A stretch of 64,000 nt of DNA from Aldrovandia affinis. Taxonomy: Eukaryota; Chordata; Actinopteri; Notacanthiformes; Halosauridae. Of this stretch, positions 9,241 through 19,192 are shown in pieces. Under the pieces are notes generated by a model. The model was not told the origin of the DNA. It did no database searches and was given only the letters and a program-made list of their open reading frames with translations. A program made the translations under genes and the position numbers. Where the stretch lies: assembly GCA_029706075.1 (NCBI GenBank), contig JAINUG010000135.1, positions 62,001 through 126,000 on the forward strand. The letters run 5' to 3'. How positions within the stretch are numbered: position 1 is the stretch's first letter; each line of letters opens with the position of its first letter.

Positions 9241-10802
9241 TAGAATGAGTAAACGAAGCTCAATATCAAACAGAGTCCGGTGAACATATTCCCCAGCTCT
9301 ACAGAAGAAAAAAGCTAAATATAGTGTTCCTGTGTGATGTAATTGCTGCTGTGTCTAAAAGCCTGCTGGATGATTTACCTCCGCACCTCACTCCTCACTC
9401 CCTCAACAATATGCACAATTACTGTGCACAATGCATCGTGGGAGATGGGCTAGATCTGATTATCCCCCCCCATCCCCGTGAACAAAATCAGCAGCCTCTG
9501 TAGAGCGAGGGTAGTGCTGTCGCAAAATGCACAACGCGAAACGGAGAGAGTCTCATTCGAGGCCTTCGGAGAAAAATCACAGAGCCCGTGTGTTTGTGTG
9601 CCTGGAACACTGCCCCACCTGGTGCATGGCGGATTAGCTCCCTGCTCCGGTGTTTACTCGCTGTCATATCTGATTAATTTGTCAGCATGCAGAACCGAGC
9701 ATTTTCTTGCACGAGGACTGGGAGGGGCCAGGGGCTGTCTGATAAGATCCTGAAGACAGAAGGCCTGTCTCCTTTGGCCCCTTTGGGCTGTGTTTACAGC
9801 TGTTTTGTAGTCAAGACAAATTAGAGCTGTGTAACGGATTATTTTTGCTTAAATACTTGGCAAGGACATGGGGGGATCTGTGGGTTGCCGTGCTCCATTA
9901 GGAATTGCAGGTGCACATGTGCACATGTCCATGGCCTGCCCTTGTTCAGGCAGGGGCAGTGCAAGCTAAAAACCCATGGGGGAATCGACAACAGCAGCGA
10001 CATTAAACCAAAAAAAAACCCGCTTGAAGAATCACTGCCTAATCGTCATCGGCTGCATGATTAATTGTGTCCAAATGTTTGTGTGTCCACAGTGTGTGTA
10101 CTTACTGTGAGGACTCAAGGCAGGGGAAACACATCGATTGTGTTTTTATTGCCTTATTTCAATCCGGCTATGTAATCTCTTATCTAAATATACATTTTAT
10201 GCGCGGTTGTGGAAGGTTTATCCGCAGTAATTCAGTAATCTCGCTCTCTCGCCCTGTCTCCCTCCACTGTTGCACTCAGAATGCCTAGCAGGGGGGCACA
10301 CAGGCCGCAGTGAACCTGGCAAACTCATCTCTAAAAACCTACGCATGACTTGTTCCCTTTTCTGATTTTTTATTTATTTTTTTATCTGTGAGAGAATCGC
10401 TTTGTTTGAATATTTCTGTGGCTGAACTGATAAACGAGTTCCAAAAAGCATAGAATCTGCAACACGTAAACATTTATCATGATCTTAAAAGGCAACAAGG
10501 GTTTTCTCCATGAGAAAATAATACTAATGGGAAGTTAGTTTTTCTTCTTTTTTGTGTGTCTGGATGCACCAAGCGTTTTGAAATCTGCCTGGGATGGACT
10601 ATGGGCTGAGTATTCACTTGATACCGCAAGTCTTTTTGACTTTTTGTGCAAACCATAAACATTTTAATCATGGATGAAAAATGATAGTTGAGGCGGTTTC
10701 CTGTGTGTTAATTGGACTTGGTAATGGGCCACAAGAGCCCACAGCACTGGGGACATTGCCCAGCTGGATGGTGCCCTTCAACATACTGTCACTGAACTCC
10801 AG
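9241..10802. other. Unique sequence, no gene seen
   Basis: Complex DNA. Possible regulatory patches lie at about 9640-9700 (ATCTGATTAATTTG) and 10140-10230 (TTTATTGCC, ATTTTATGCG). Short open frames do not look like proteins. Confidence 0.45.
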
Positions 10803-10825
10803 TTTGTGTGAGTGCGTGTGTGTGT

Positions 10826-10857
<32 letters not shown>

Positions 10858-11141
10858 TTGTGTGCGTGTATGTGAGTGTGTGTGTGTGTGCGTGTATGTG
10901 TGTGTGTGTGTGTGTCTGTGTTTGTGTGTGTGTGTGTGCGTGTGTGTGTGTGTGTGTGTTTGTGTGCGCGTGTACGTATGTGTGTGTGTTTGTGTGTGCG
11001 TGTACGTGTGTGTCTGTGTGTGTGTGTCTGTGTGTGTATGTGTTTGTGTGTGTGTGTGTGATTGTGTGCACGTGTATGTGTTTGTGTGTGTGTACGTGTG
11101 TTTGTGTGTATGTATGTGTGTGTGTGTGTGTGTTTGCGTGT

Positions 11142-11177
<36 letters not shown>

Positions 11178-11182
11178 GTGTT

Positions 11183-11215
<33 letters not shown>

Positions 11216-11233
11216 TTGCGTGTATGCATGTCT
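10803..11233. repeat. Long interrupted (TG)n tract
   Basis: About 430 bp of TGTGTG interspersed with GTGCGTG, GTATG and TTTG units. All three plus-strand frames and several minus-strand frames stay open across it only because the tract encodes Cys/Val or Thr/His repeats. It is a microsatellite with Z-DNA-forming potential, not a gene. Confidence 0.98.
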
Positions 11234-12139
11234 GCCTAAATGAGTGTAAGTTGTCCCATCCCTCTGAAACCTCATGACCCTCCCTCGAGACTGACCTGGC
11301 TCATCACGCGGTGCGTGAAACCCGTTCTCATCTACGGCGGTGCGAGCTCATTAAGGCCCTCCGTCGGCCGCGGCGTGCTCTCTGCGACAGGGGAAACGGT
11401 GCCGCCTCCACCGCCGTCCAGCCACCGACATCAATAAAGCCAACCAAACAAGCCTTCGGGAAGCTGGACAGTCCAATTTTCTCGTTCCCCGAGGAAGGCG
11501 TTTAATTGTCCTCGTGCTGTGCGTGCGCACGCGTTGCCCGCACGAACGTAACGCTGACGTTCAGCATTCTGGGAGCGTTCTTCCCCCTCCCCTCCCCTCC
11601 AGGAATGCAATTTGTCTTTTCCGCCATTGGATAAAGCGACAGGCCTCCGCCTCCCCTAGCACCGGGCCTGGGTTTAAGGGAGAAGGGAAGAGAAGAAAGA
11701 AATTAGTATGGAAATTAGGCCTCTTTAAAGCCTTGGGCGATTAAAGGTGGTTTAAGATGCCGGGAGAAGGTGGCAGCTCCCTTTGCAGATATCTGAGCTA
11801 TATAAAACTTAAGGATATAGAGAGATTGCTTTCCTTCAGAGATTCATTTCCTTCCCCGGTGGAGACCTGGATGGATTAAGGGAGTAGCATATGAAAGGCA
11901 TGGCACGCTGTTTAGTGTACACTAATTGCACATGGCAATGATAAGAAGGCCCCAGATTGTGTTACATTTCCTTCTTTTAGGTTGGGGGGCGGGTTTTATA
12001 TGACCAAATTCCATTTTACCTTCTATCTTTCACACGGTACCACGTCTGTATGACCAGGGTTCAGTTTCCTTTCTGACACAATCACGTTTTCAGAGACTTG
12101 GGCGTATCTGCACAGGGGATAAAATACCTACTATTTGTA
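11234..12139. other. Unique, partly GC-rich sequence
   Basis: 11240-11680 is GC-rich with several CpG. 11690-11960 contains ATTAGTATGGAAATTAGGCC, GGGCGATTAAAGG and a CTAATTGCACATGGCAAT stretch, suggestive of a conserved non-coding element. No exon seen. Confidence 0.4.
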
Positions 12140-12480
12140 GGGGCCTCCCGGGTGGTCTAGTCTACTGCGACCGGGGTTCGATTCCACCGGTCGTGCCAGT
12201 TTCGGCTCTGGCCGGGAGTGCCACTGTGGGGCGGTGATTGGCTGTCCGCCCCAGGGAGGGGGGAGGGAAGCCGACATGACTTCGCTGTGTATAGAAGTGG
12301 CTCCAATGTACCGGAAAAACAGTCGACAGCTCTGCGAATGCCGACTCAGAGGAGGCGGCACATCGCTTGGTCACGGCCGGTCTCGGGGCTACGGCAGCGA
12401 ACTCACAATATGAGGGGGGGTTATTGACATGAAAAATAGAGGGTGCAATTGGCTACTAAATTGGGAGAAAAATTGGGGGG
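12140..12480 (+). mobile_element. SINE-A, tRNA-headed SINE, copy 1
   Basis: Begins GGGGCCTCCCGGGTGGTCTAG. A pol III B box GGTTCGATTCC lies at 12175-12185, close to the head. A body with TTGGCTGTCCGCCCCAGG follows, and a tail reads CAATTGGCTACTAAATTGGG and GAGAAAAATTGGGG. Two further copies (15255-15622, 39725-40228) share head, body and tail. Transcription by pol III and mobilisation by a partner LINE are assumed from SINE biology. The partner is not identified. Confidence 0.85.
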
Positions 12481-13733
12481 AAATATCAGAAACAATATAA
12501 CAATAAATACTTTATTTGTCTATTCTTTTTTTTTTTTTTTATTGGCCCGAGACTGAGGACATTTTTTGCACTACAAAAATGGCTATCCAGGAAAAAGAAA
12601 TGTATCCGGAAAGGGCTGGTGTCTCCTCTCACACCACCCTTAGTTATATTCCTCTTTTGCTACTTTGCTGAAGTCGCAGGCTTCCTTTCGCTGTACCTGG
12701 GGACATCCACAGAACAGAAGATTCCAGAGTATACCCACACAAAGAGATTTTTTACCTCCTGTAATTACCACTGAGATTGCTGCCAGCCTCGTTATCCACC
12801 TATACAAGTTGGGGGAAGAAGCATGGCTTATCATGGCAGGTGGGGAGGGGGGAGGCATACGTCCTCAGGTCATGGGGATCCCCGCCCCCACCACCCCCTT
12901 CCCCCTCCCCAGCCCCAAACCCTGGCAATGTTTGCTAAGCCCTGGGGGTCTGAACCCCCATCATAGGAATCCACAATCCAAGGCCCCCTGGTATGGGGTT
13001 GGGAAGAGAATCGTCTCTGTGTCAACATGTTGTTTCATGGCTAATTGCCCTGCTACTGAAGTGGTGCTGTTAAGAGGGTACTCTGCCTACAGCTATCTGT
13101 ACACTCCTCGATTACATGCCTATAATTGCTTTTTTGCACATCGCCATTAATTTCTTATTACTGCTTTACCTGTATTTTCTCATATCAGTTGTGTTACCCC
13201 CGCAGTTGCAATTCCAGTCAGTGTTGGACCGTTTAGTATGGCTCGCGAATTAACGTGTAAAGCCGCGATCGTCTCTCTAATTGTTTTAACTGCAGAAAAT
13301 GGGCACGTTGTTCCATGTTTTCTGCTTCATCCAATGTAACGTTTTTATTGCAATAGTTTCTGTTTCTTTCTTTGCGGTGGAAAAACAAAACAAAACACAG
13401 CACCAGGAGGTGTAGGAGAGGTAGCGAGAGAGCGAGCAGGTTTGGTCAGAGCCGGGATGGAAGTAGCATTTCGGGTGATTTATCTCCCAGTGTAGCAGAA
13501 CAAAATCTATATGTTTTTTAACCCTGCACACATGCTGTGCTCAACTACACACCAGAAACTGGTGAAAACTCTGCCATTCGACATCACCTATCTCTATAAT
13601 GAATGTTTACAGTACCTTAATTGCATTTGATCATTGTGTTTTTTTGAGGTTTGTAAAACATATGCTGTTGTTGAGCTGTGCTCAAAGCATTTAAATGTTA
13701 TTTGTTTTCATTTTTTTGCAGCATTCCCACTTA
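12481..13733. other. Unique sequence with T-run and C/G-rich patches
   Basis: T-rich run at 12526-12540 and a C-rich stretch at 12880-12915. No gene. The 161-residue open frame across 12665-13150 has no recognisable features and low-complexity parts. Confidence 0.5.
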
Positions 13734-14305
13734 CAGGTAATGAACAAAAAAAGTGGAAACACAATAGTGTTTCAACCGACAAGGGTTCTGGCGGTTCCGT
13801 GATGGTGTGGAGCGCATTCTTCTTGCGTGGTTTGGGTGCACTCATGCGCTCAGAAGGCAAGGCAACCAGACCAAGAGAACCACTGGTCTAACAACCAGGA
13901 CTGGTAACTGCAAAATAAAGAACTTGAGTAACTGGATCTAACATATCTGTGACATACTGGTAACTGGCAAAATAAAGGCAACACTTTAGTAAACTTCACC
14001 ATGCATTAATACATGGTAGGAACAATCATAGTTTGTGCAAGAGATCAGTGCAGTAATACAGCGATAGACATCGTTGTAGGTAGCTGCATACCATACCTGT
14101 AACACTGGGAAGGAAAAGGTTAGTACATTTTTATTTTATTTATTTTATGAGGAGTAAACGAGGATACATATACAAAAAGTATTGAGCAAGTAGGCCTTAC
14201 TTACTTACCCTTTCCAACAAGACTGAGACTCTCCTAGCTTGAGCCAGGGCTGTTTGAGTGTCCCCCAGGTTACCAAAGTGTTTCCTTTACTTTGGCAGTT
14301 ACCTG
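13734..14305. mobile_element. Stacked Tc1-like termini and a short non-autonomous copy
   Basis: Three left-terminus-like sequences occur in a row: 13734 (CAGGTAATGAACAAAAAAAG), 13901 (CTGGTAACTGCAAAATAAAG) and 13957 (CTGGTAACTGGCAAAATAAA). One right terminus ends at 14305 (TTTGGCAGTTACCTG, then TA). The 13957-14305 part is a roughly 349-bp MITE-like unit. The piece after 13734 keeps a transposase scrap, GSGGSVMVWSAFFLRGLG, around 13787-13840. Same family as 1-1711. Confidence 0.75.
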
Positions 14306-14320
14306 TATCTAATAGACTCT

Positions 14321-14388
14321 AACACAGTGGTGCACAAACTCAGTCCTAAGAGACTTAATACAGTGGTGCACAAACTCAGTCCTGGGGA
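14321..14388. repeat. 36-bp tandem duplication in a dispersed-repeat head
   Basis: CAGTGGTGCACAAACTCAGT occurs at 14325 and again at 14361. The second copy continues into GATCCACAGTGCATGCTGGT, a type of sequence seen at the ends of short fish DNA elements. Confidence 0.7.
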
Positions 14389-15254
14389 TCCACAGTGCAT
14401 GCTGGTTTTTGTTACAGCTAATCTCTTTATCAATTAGGTTGTTAAAAAACATGTGCTCCTCCATAATTGTTTTCATTAAACTCATTGCGGGCGATAAGAC
14501 ACAATTGGCTTGGGAACCCATTGTGTATGTTGGTCTTCGTTTCATCTGTAATCGCTACCCCTAAATCGCAACGAGCTGTGAATTATTCTTAATTAGACAC
14601 TTTTAATGTCTATTGAGGGCCCTCTTAAGGCCACGTTTCGTCAGCAATATCTATGGATGCCATGAAGGATACATGTCCCATTTTCTAATCAGTCAGATCA
14701 GTTCTCAGACAACTAATGACTTCATCTTCTTTGATGTGCTAAATGGCAAATGATCCATTTAGACAGAGGTTACATTCTTTTATTTAATTAAATTATGGCC
14801 TGAAGGCTGAAATCAGTGCAGTCCCAATTGCTTAACACGCGGACACCTGGTCACTGAAACTAAAACACTGTTCGAAAGTCCAAAATCCAAATCCGAGTCC
14901 AACGACAGAGCAACTTTACAATGAGCCAAACCTGCATGGTGTAAAAATGTGTTTAAGGAGAAGCGATGGTAGAACTTTGGTAGAACCCAACAGCCTTAAT
15001 TGGTGAAGAGATTGCCTGTAACAAAAACCAGCGTGCACAGTGGGTGCCCAGGACCGGGTTAGAGAATATAATGGCACTACAGCACGCCCTGTGAACAAGA
15101 GTTCACGAGTATGCACGCACTGAGACAGAGCAGCGCCGTTCCTCTTTCTTTTTCAACTCGCCTGGATTTATGGGTTTGGATCTTGTGCTACGCGCGGACT
15201 CCCATGTTCCCGGCCCGTCAGCCACTTCATTCAGCGTTCTTTTCTTTTTTTAAA
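14389..15254. other. Unique sequence, possible remains of a DNA element at the left
   Basis: No gene seen. Unique DNA with ATTA motifs at 14580-14610 and 14780-14800. Confidence 0.45.
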
Positions 15255-15622
15255 TTTGTTTCTGATTTTATCCCATTTTCTCCCAATTTGGTAGCCAATT
15301 AGACCCGCAATTTTTTACGTCAATCCCCCTAGTAATGTGAGTTCGCTGCCGTAGTCCTGCGCGGTAGGTAGTGACGGCGAAGTGACGCCTCTTCCGAGAC
15401 GTCACTCGCCAAGCCGTCGACCGTAACCCGGTACTTACAGGGCCACTATACGCAGCGAACGTCACGTCGGCTTCCCCTCCCCCCTCCTGGGGCGGACAGC
15501 CAATCGCCGCCCCCTGGTGGCACTCCCGGCCAAAGCCGACACTTGGCGAGACGGGGAATTGAACCCCGGTCTCCGTGGCCAGCGTCGGACGTTGTAACCA
15601 CTGGACCACGCGGGAGGCCCCC
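15255..15622 (-). mobile_element. SINE-A copy 2
   Basis: On the minus strand it starts with the head GGGGGCCTCCCGCGTGGTCC. A B box GGTTCAATTCC (complement of 15555-15565) follows, then the TTGGCTGTCCGCCCCAGGAG body and a tail with CCAAATTGGGAGAAAATGGG. It is the most complete of the three copies. Confidence 0.88.
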
Positions 15623-16110
15623 ATTCAGCATTCTGGTAAGGGTCTGACCTGCACTCCTCTGCCCAAATAGCTGCTGCGGCTCCAGCTGAGCTCACGTGCA
15701 AGCTTTCGATTGGGCGCTCTGGAAATGGGCACAAACGCACCACAGTGTGTCTTATTACAAAAATCCGTCCCAAATTAATGTAGCAAAGTAAATGAAAAAA
15801 TACTGGTGCCAATTTAAAAATATAATTTCAAAATAGTATATTTTTTTCAATGCCAAAAAGACATTTGAGAAGTAGCCCTCGTTCATTTTAAACGTGAGTG
15901 AGGCAATATGACAAAGCAAAGAGGGCCAGACAGCCCAGGCTCTGTCTAATCGGGACACCCTTTGCCCTTTCATTTTGATTTAGCATTTAAGCATTCTGCA
16001 CACATCTGGTAAAAAAACCACACTGAGGTCACACTGTGTTCAGGAGAAGATTGTCCTTAAGGACCATCATGGACTGCAGTGGAGGCTTGGCAGCTGGGTG
16101 TGGGGGTGTG
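15623..16110. other. Unique A/T-rich sequence
   Basis: No gene or repeat recognised. Confidence 0.45.
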
Positions 16111-16113
16111 AGG

Positions 16114-16222
16114 GTAGAGGGGCCCAGGTGTGTTGTATGCATTGGGTGTCTGTTCACTGTACCTGCATTGGAGGTTGGGTAGAGGCGCAGGTGTGTTGTA
16201 TACAGTGGGTGTCTGATCACTG
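16114..16222. repeat. 65-bp tandem duplication
   Basis: GTAGAGG...CAGGTGTGTTGTAT...GTGGGTGTCTG...TCACTG at 16114 recurs at 16179 with a few changes, giving nearly two units. Confidence 0.75.
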
Positions 16223-16540
16223 CCTGGCTCCTCATTCAGACATTGTAAACCCATGCTGGTGTTGGGAGAGGGCTTGCTCGTTTTGCAGGCGGTGCTGGGA
16301 GTTGCGCGCAGTGTTGCCGAGGTGGGGGGAAGAGGGATGCGTTCTCCCAGGAACAGCCGCTGCGGTGGAACGCATTATGAAAGACATGATTTACATGCAC
16401 AAGTGTAAAGGAATTCATTACAAACTGCTACCTGTCTGGTAGGTAGGAAAGATGCATTTCTGTCAAGAGAAACCAGGACATGTTAAATAAATAAATGGTG
16501 TATTTTTTAGCCGAGTACTAGTAACAAGAAAACCAACAAT
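16223..16540. other. Unique sequence
   Basis: Nothing recognisable. An open frame from 16098 to 16442 includes the tandem repeat and has no protein-like signature. Confidence 0.4.
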
Positions 16541-16543
16541 ACT

Positions 16544-16624
16544 ACTAATATTACTTATTATTATTATTATTAATTAATAATAATAATAATAATGATAATA
16601 ATAATAATAATAATAATAATTAAT
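16544..16624. repeat. (AAT)n microsatellite
   Basis: TTATTATTATTAATTAATAATAATAATAATG and similar, about 80 bp, with a central inversion that makes it partly self-complementary. Confidence 0.95.
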
Positions 16625-17565
16625 GATCATGTTTTTTTGCTTTCATTTTTGGCCATGCCAATACCTGTTCCTCCCCATCTTCACGCACCAGCTCCTGCCC
16701 TCCCACCTCTTCAGATAGGAATGTAATATGATAGAGTAAGAGCCTGGCGAGTCTGATGCTTCACCTCGCACAGAGATAGGAAAGATATATAAACGTATTA
16801 GAAGTGGGCACTAAGAGGATTAGACTATGGAAACCGATGTGCCCAAGTTTAATCCGGTCACATATAACCCTTTCAAGATGGCCAATCCGCCACATGCAAA
16901 TTACGATTTTTTCTGTTTCTCCTTTAATGCAGACTTGCGCCAGATTTGGGCCAATCACGTTCTCTGTCTGGGGCAGAAGCCGATAAGGGAGTGATCTGGC
17001 TAGATTTTGATTAAATGTCTATGCACCCAACGACAGGGGAGTACTAGTTTGGGCACCCGGTGCTATGACTGGCCATGACACTGTTATTAGGATATGTGTG
17101 CGTGCGTGTTTGTGTTTGTGTTTGTAGGTGTGCATGCACGTGTGTATGTGTTTGCACTGTTTGTCGAGTGGCTTAGCGTGGACACAACTGTAGAGGGCAA
17201 TAAATCTTTCTTTACATCAAGGCTGCAGTGCTAATTCCTTTGGATCATGACCGGAAACCGGGTCAGTGAGGACAGCGATAGCAAAAGGGCAGCGTTTGTT
17301 ATGTAGTGTAACCATACAGTAGCAAAGAGGGACATCCTTACAGGAACCCCCCCCGTGAGGTAAAGCACTGTGGTGTAATAAACCCATAACAATGGAGCAG
17401 TCAGCTTTGGTAGCGGGGGCGCCCAAGTCTTCCGCTATCTTGACCGCACCTGGCGGACAGGGTTGGGTCGCACTTCAAAGGCTGAGCCCTTAACGACCTG
17501 GCAACGTGACCTCTGACCCCTAAGGAGTCACAGAGGCAAGGCGGGACCCCGAGGCCACAGACAAA
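16625..17565. other. Unique sequence with a possible regulatory patch and a (GT)n tract
   Basis: 16840-16960 contains AAGATGGCCAATCC (a YY1-type core followed by CCAAT on the same strand), then CATGCAAATTAC (octamer-like), and is complex enough to be a candidate element. An imperfect GT-rich tract occurs at 17093-17152. No gene. Confidence 0.4.
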
Positions 17566-17569
17566 CAGC

Positions 17570-17760
17570 AGCTGTCAGTCTTCATTATCTGTGATCTATT
17601 GCCCTCCCAGGTCTCCAAATTAATCACTGATTAAGATGAAAAATGAGGTTGGCGATGTGCTTAAGAATTTGACATCCTAATTAACTGCTCCTCTCAAATG
17701 AGGAATTGACTGCTACCACCCACCACCTTTTGGTCTTATTTGTTCTGCGCTGAATAATTG
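17570..17760. promoter_or_regulatory. Candidate conserved non-coding element
   Basis: Dense TAAT-type content (CCAAATTAATCACTGATTAAG, CCTAATTAACTGC) together with CAGCTGTCAG, which combines an E-box with a TGTCAG MEIS/PBX-like core. No open frame. Inference from motifs. Confidence 0.33.
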
Positions 17761-19034
17761 GCTCGTTAGATTTTTTTAAACCTTCCCCCCCAAACGCTTG
17801 ATGTGTAGTGTTTTCCGATGTGGTTTCAGTGGGTTCCACAAGTTCCACAATCGCGAGTTCTATCAGTTAGATTCGGATCGCCAAGACCATCATTTGAAAA
17901 AGAACTGAAGGCTTTTTTCCATCGTAAAACGGGCCGTTAATCAGCTCAGTTGTATTATGGGGCACGCGTAAACCTTGGTCTATCTGCATATGTATTTAAT
18001 TTTGAAAGGTGGTGTGTAATCCTGCCTGATTTACATTTCATAATCAAATCAGTTTGGGGAAATTAAAAGAAGTGTGTTTTTCTTTATCCATTATTTGAAT
18101 GGACTCTCCCCTCAAGCCACGTTTTTCTCTCTGTTGCCAAAAGGTGATTCCATTTCACCACATTTATTAGCTCATGAATAATTAAAATCAAATTCCCAAC
18201 ACATATTACCAATGATCTCATTTGATGCAATGAATATATATAAAGATTCCAATTATAGGAATCATACGAATTCCCAGTAACATGGTAATTTATGAAATTA
18301 TATTGGCGTGCTATTGAACCGACAGCCTTCGCAATCTTGTCATGTCAAGGGACGGTCTCCTTTGTGTGCTGAGAAAGATGAATATTTTATCATTCTGAGG
18401 TACCACCGTTGCCCTCACCGTTCTTATCAAGGTTATTGTTCAAGACTATTGAAAGGAATGAATTCAGCGCTCTGTAGCGGCCTCAACACATTGCTCTCTC
18501 TTTGTCACTGTCCTTATCCTTGTTCACTTGTAATAATGTAATGATGTTATTGTAAAAAAGGATATATATATATTTGAGTGTCATTGTAAATGGTAGAATG
18601 AGGGAAGGGGATTTGGGGAGGGAGGAAGGGAGGAAGAGGGGGGTGCAGTGCAGACAATGTCCCTGTGACATGAGCTTCATCTCGCCGTGGTGATGAAGAC
18701 CACGGAGGGATGAAAAGCAGGACTGGGCTGGCTAGAGGTTTGCTGAAGTGGCAGTCAACCTGCATTACCTAGGTCTCACCTGCAGGGGGGGGCGCTCCAG
18801 CTGGACGGTTTATCTTTTGCTGTTTGTGGGCTCCCAACGATATATCGCTCGTCTGCCATGCTAAAGGCAAACGAGGAAAGCGAGTGGGAGAGTCGGCTCC
18901 TGTGTCTGCACGATGCTTTGATAGGCGTTAGACGTGCCTTTGATTTTACGAGGCGATATCTGTGTCGTCTCGAGTGTGCTGCTCTGTGTCACGCGCGAGC
19001 CACCGCCCAATCTGTACGTGAGCTGTGGTAGGCT
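17761..19034. other. Unique sequence
   Basis: 18120-18290 is A/T-rich and complex (GCTCATGAATAATTAAAATC) and may be regulatory. No gene recognised. Confidence 0.4.
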
Positions 19035-19192
19035 CCTCTCTCTCTCCCTCTCTTGCGCTCTCTGCCTTCCTGTTTCTCTCTTCCTCTTTCTCTCCCTCTC
19101 CTCTCTCTTTCTCTTTCGCTCCCTCTTTCTTCCTCTCTCCTTCCCTCTTTCCTCCTCTCTCCCTCTCTCTTCCTCTATCTCTTCCTCCCTGC
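19035..19192. repeat. CT-rich (polypyrimidine) tract
   Basis: About 155 bp of TCTCTCCCTC/TTCCTC units on the plus strand. It gives long Ser/Leu-rich open frames on this strand and Arg/Glu-rich ones on the other. Mirror symmetry could allow triplex formation. Confidence 0.95.

Noticed and set aside
10778-11277. Long open frames on both strands across the (TG)n tract
   Set aside because: They consist almost only of Cys/Val or Thr/His repeats and come from the microsatellite; all frames stay open for the same reason.
12665-13150. 161-codon open frame
   Set aside because: Contains proline-rich stretches encoded by a C-run and has no recognisable motif.
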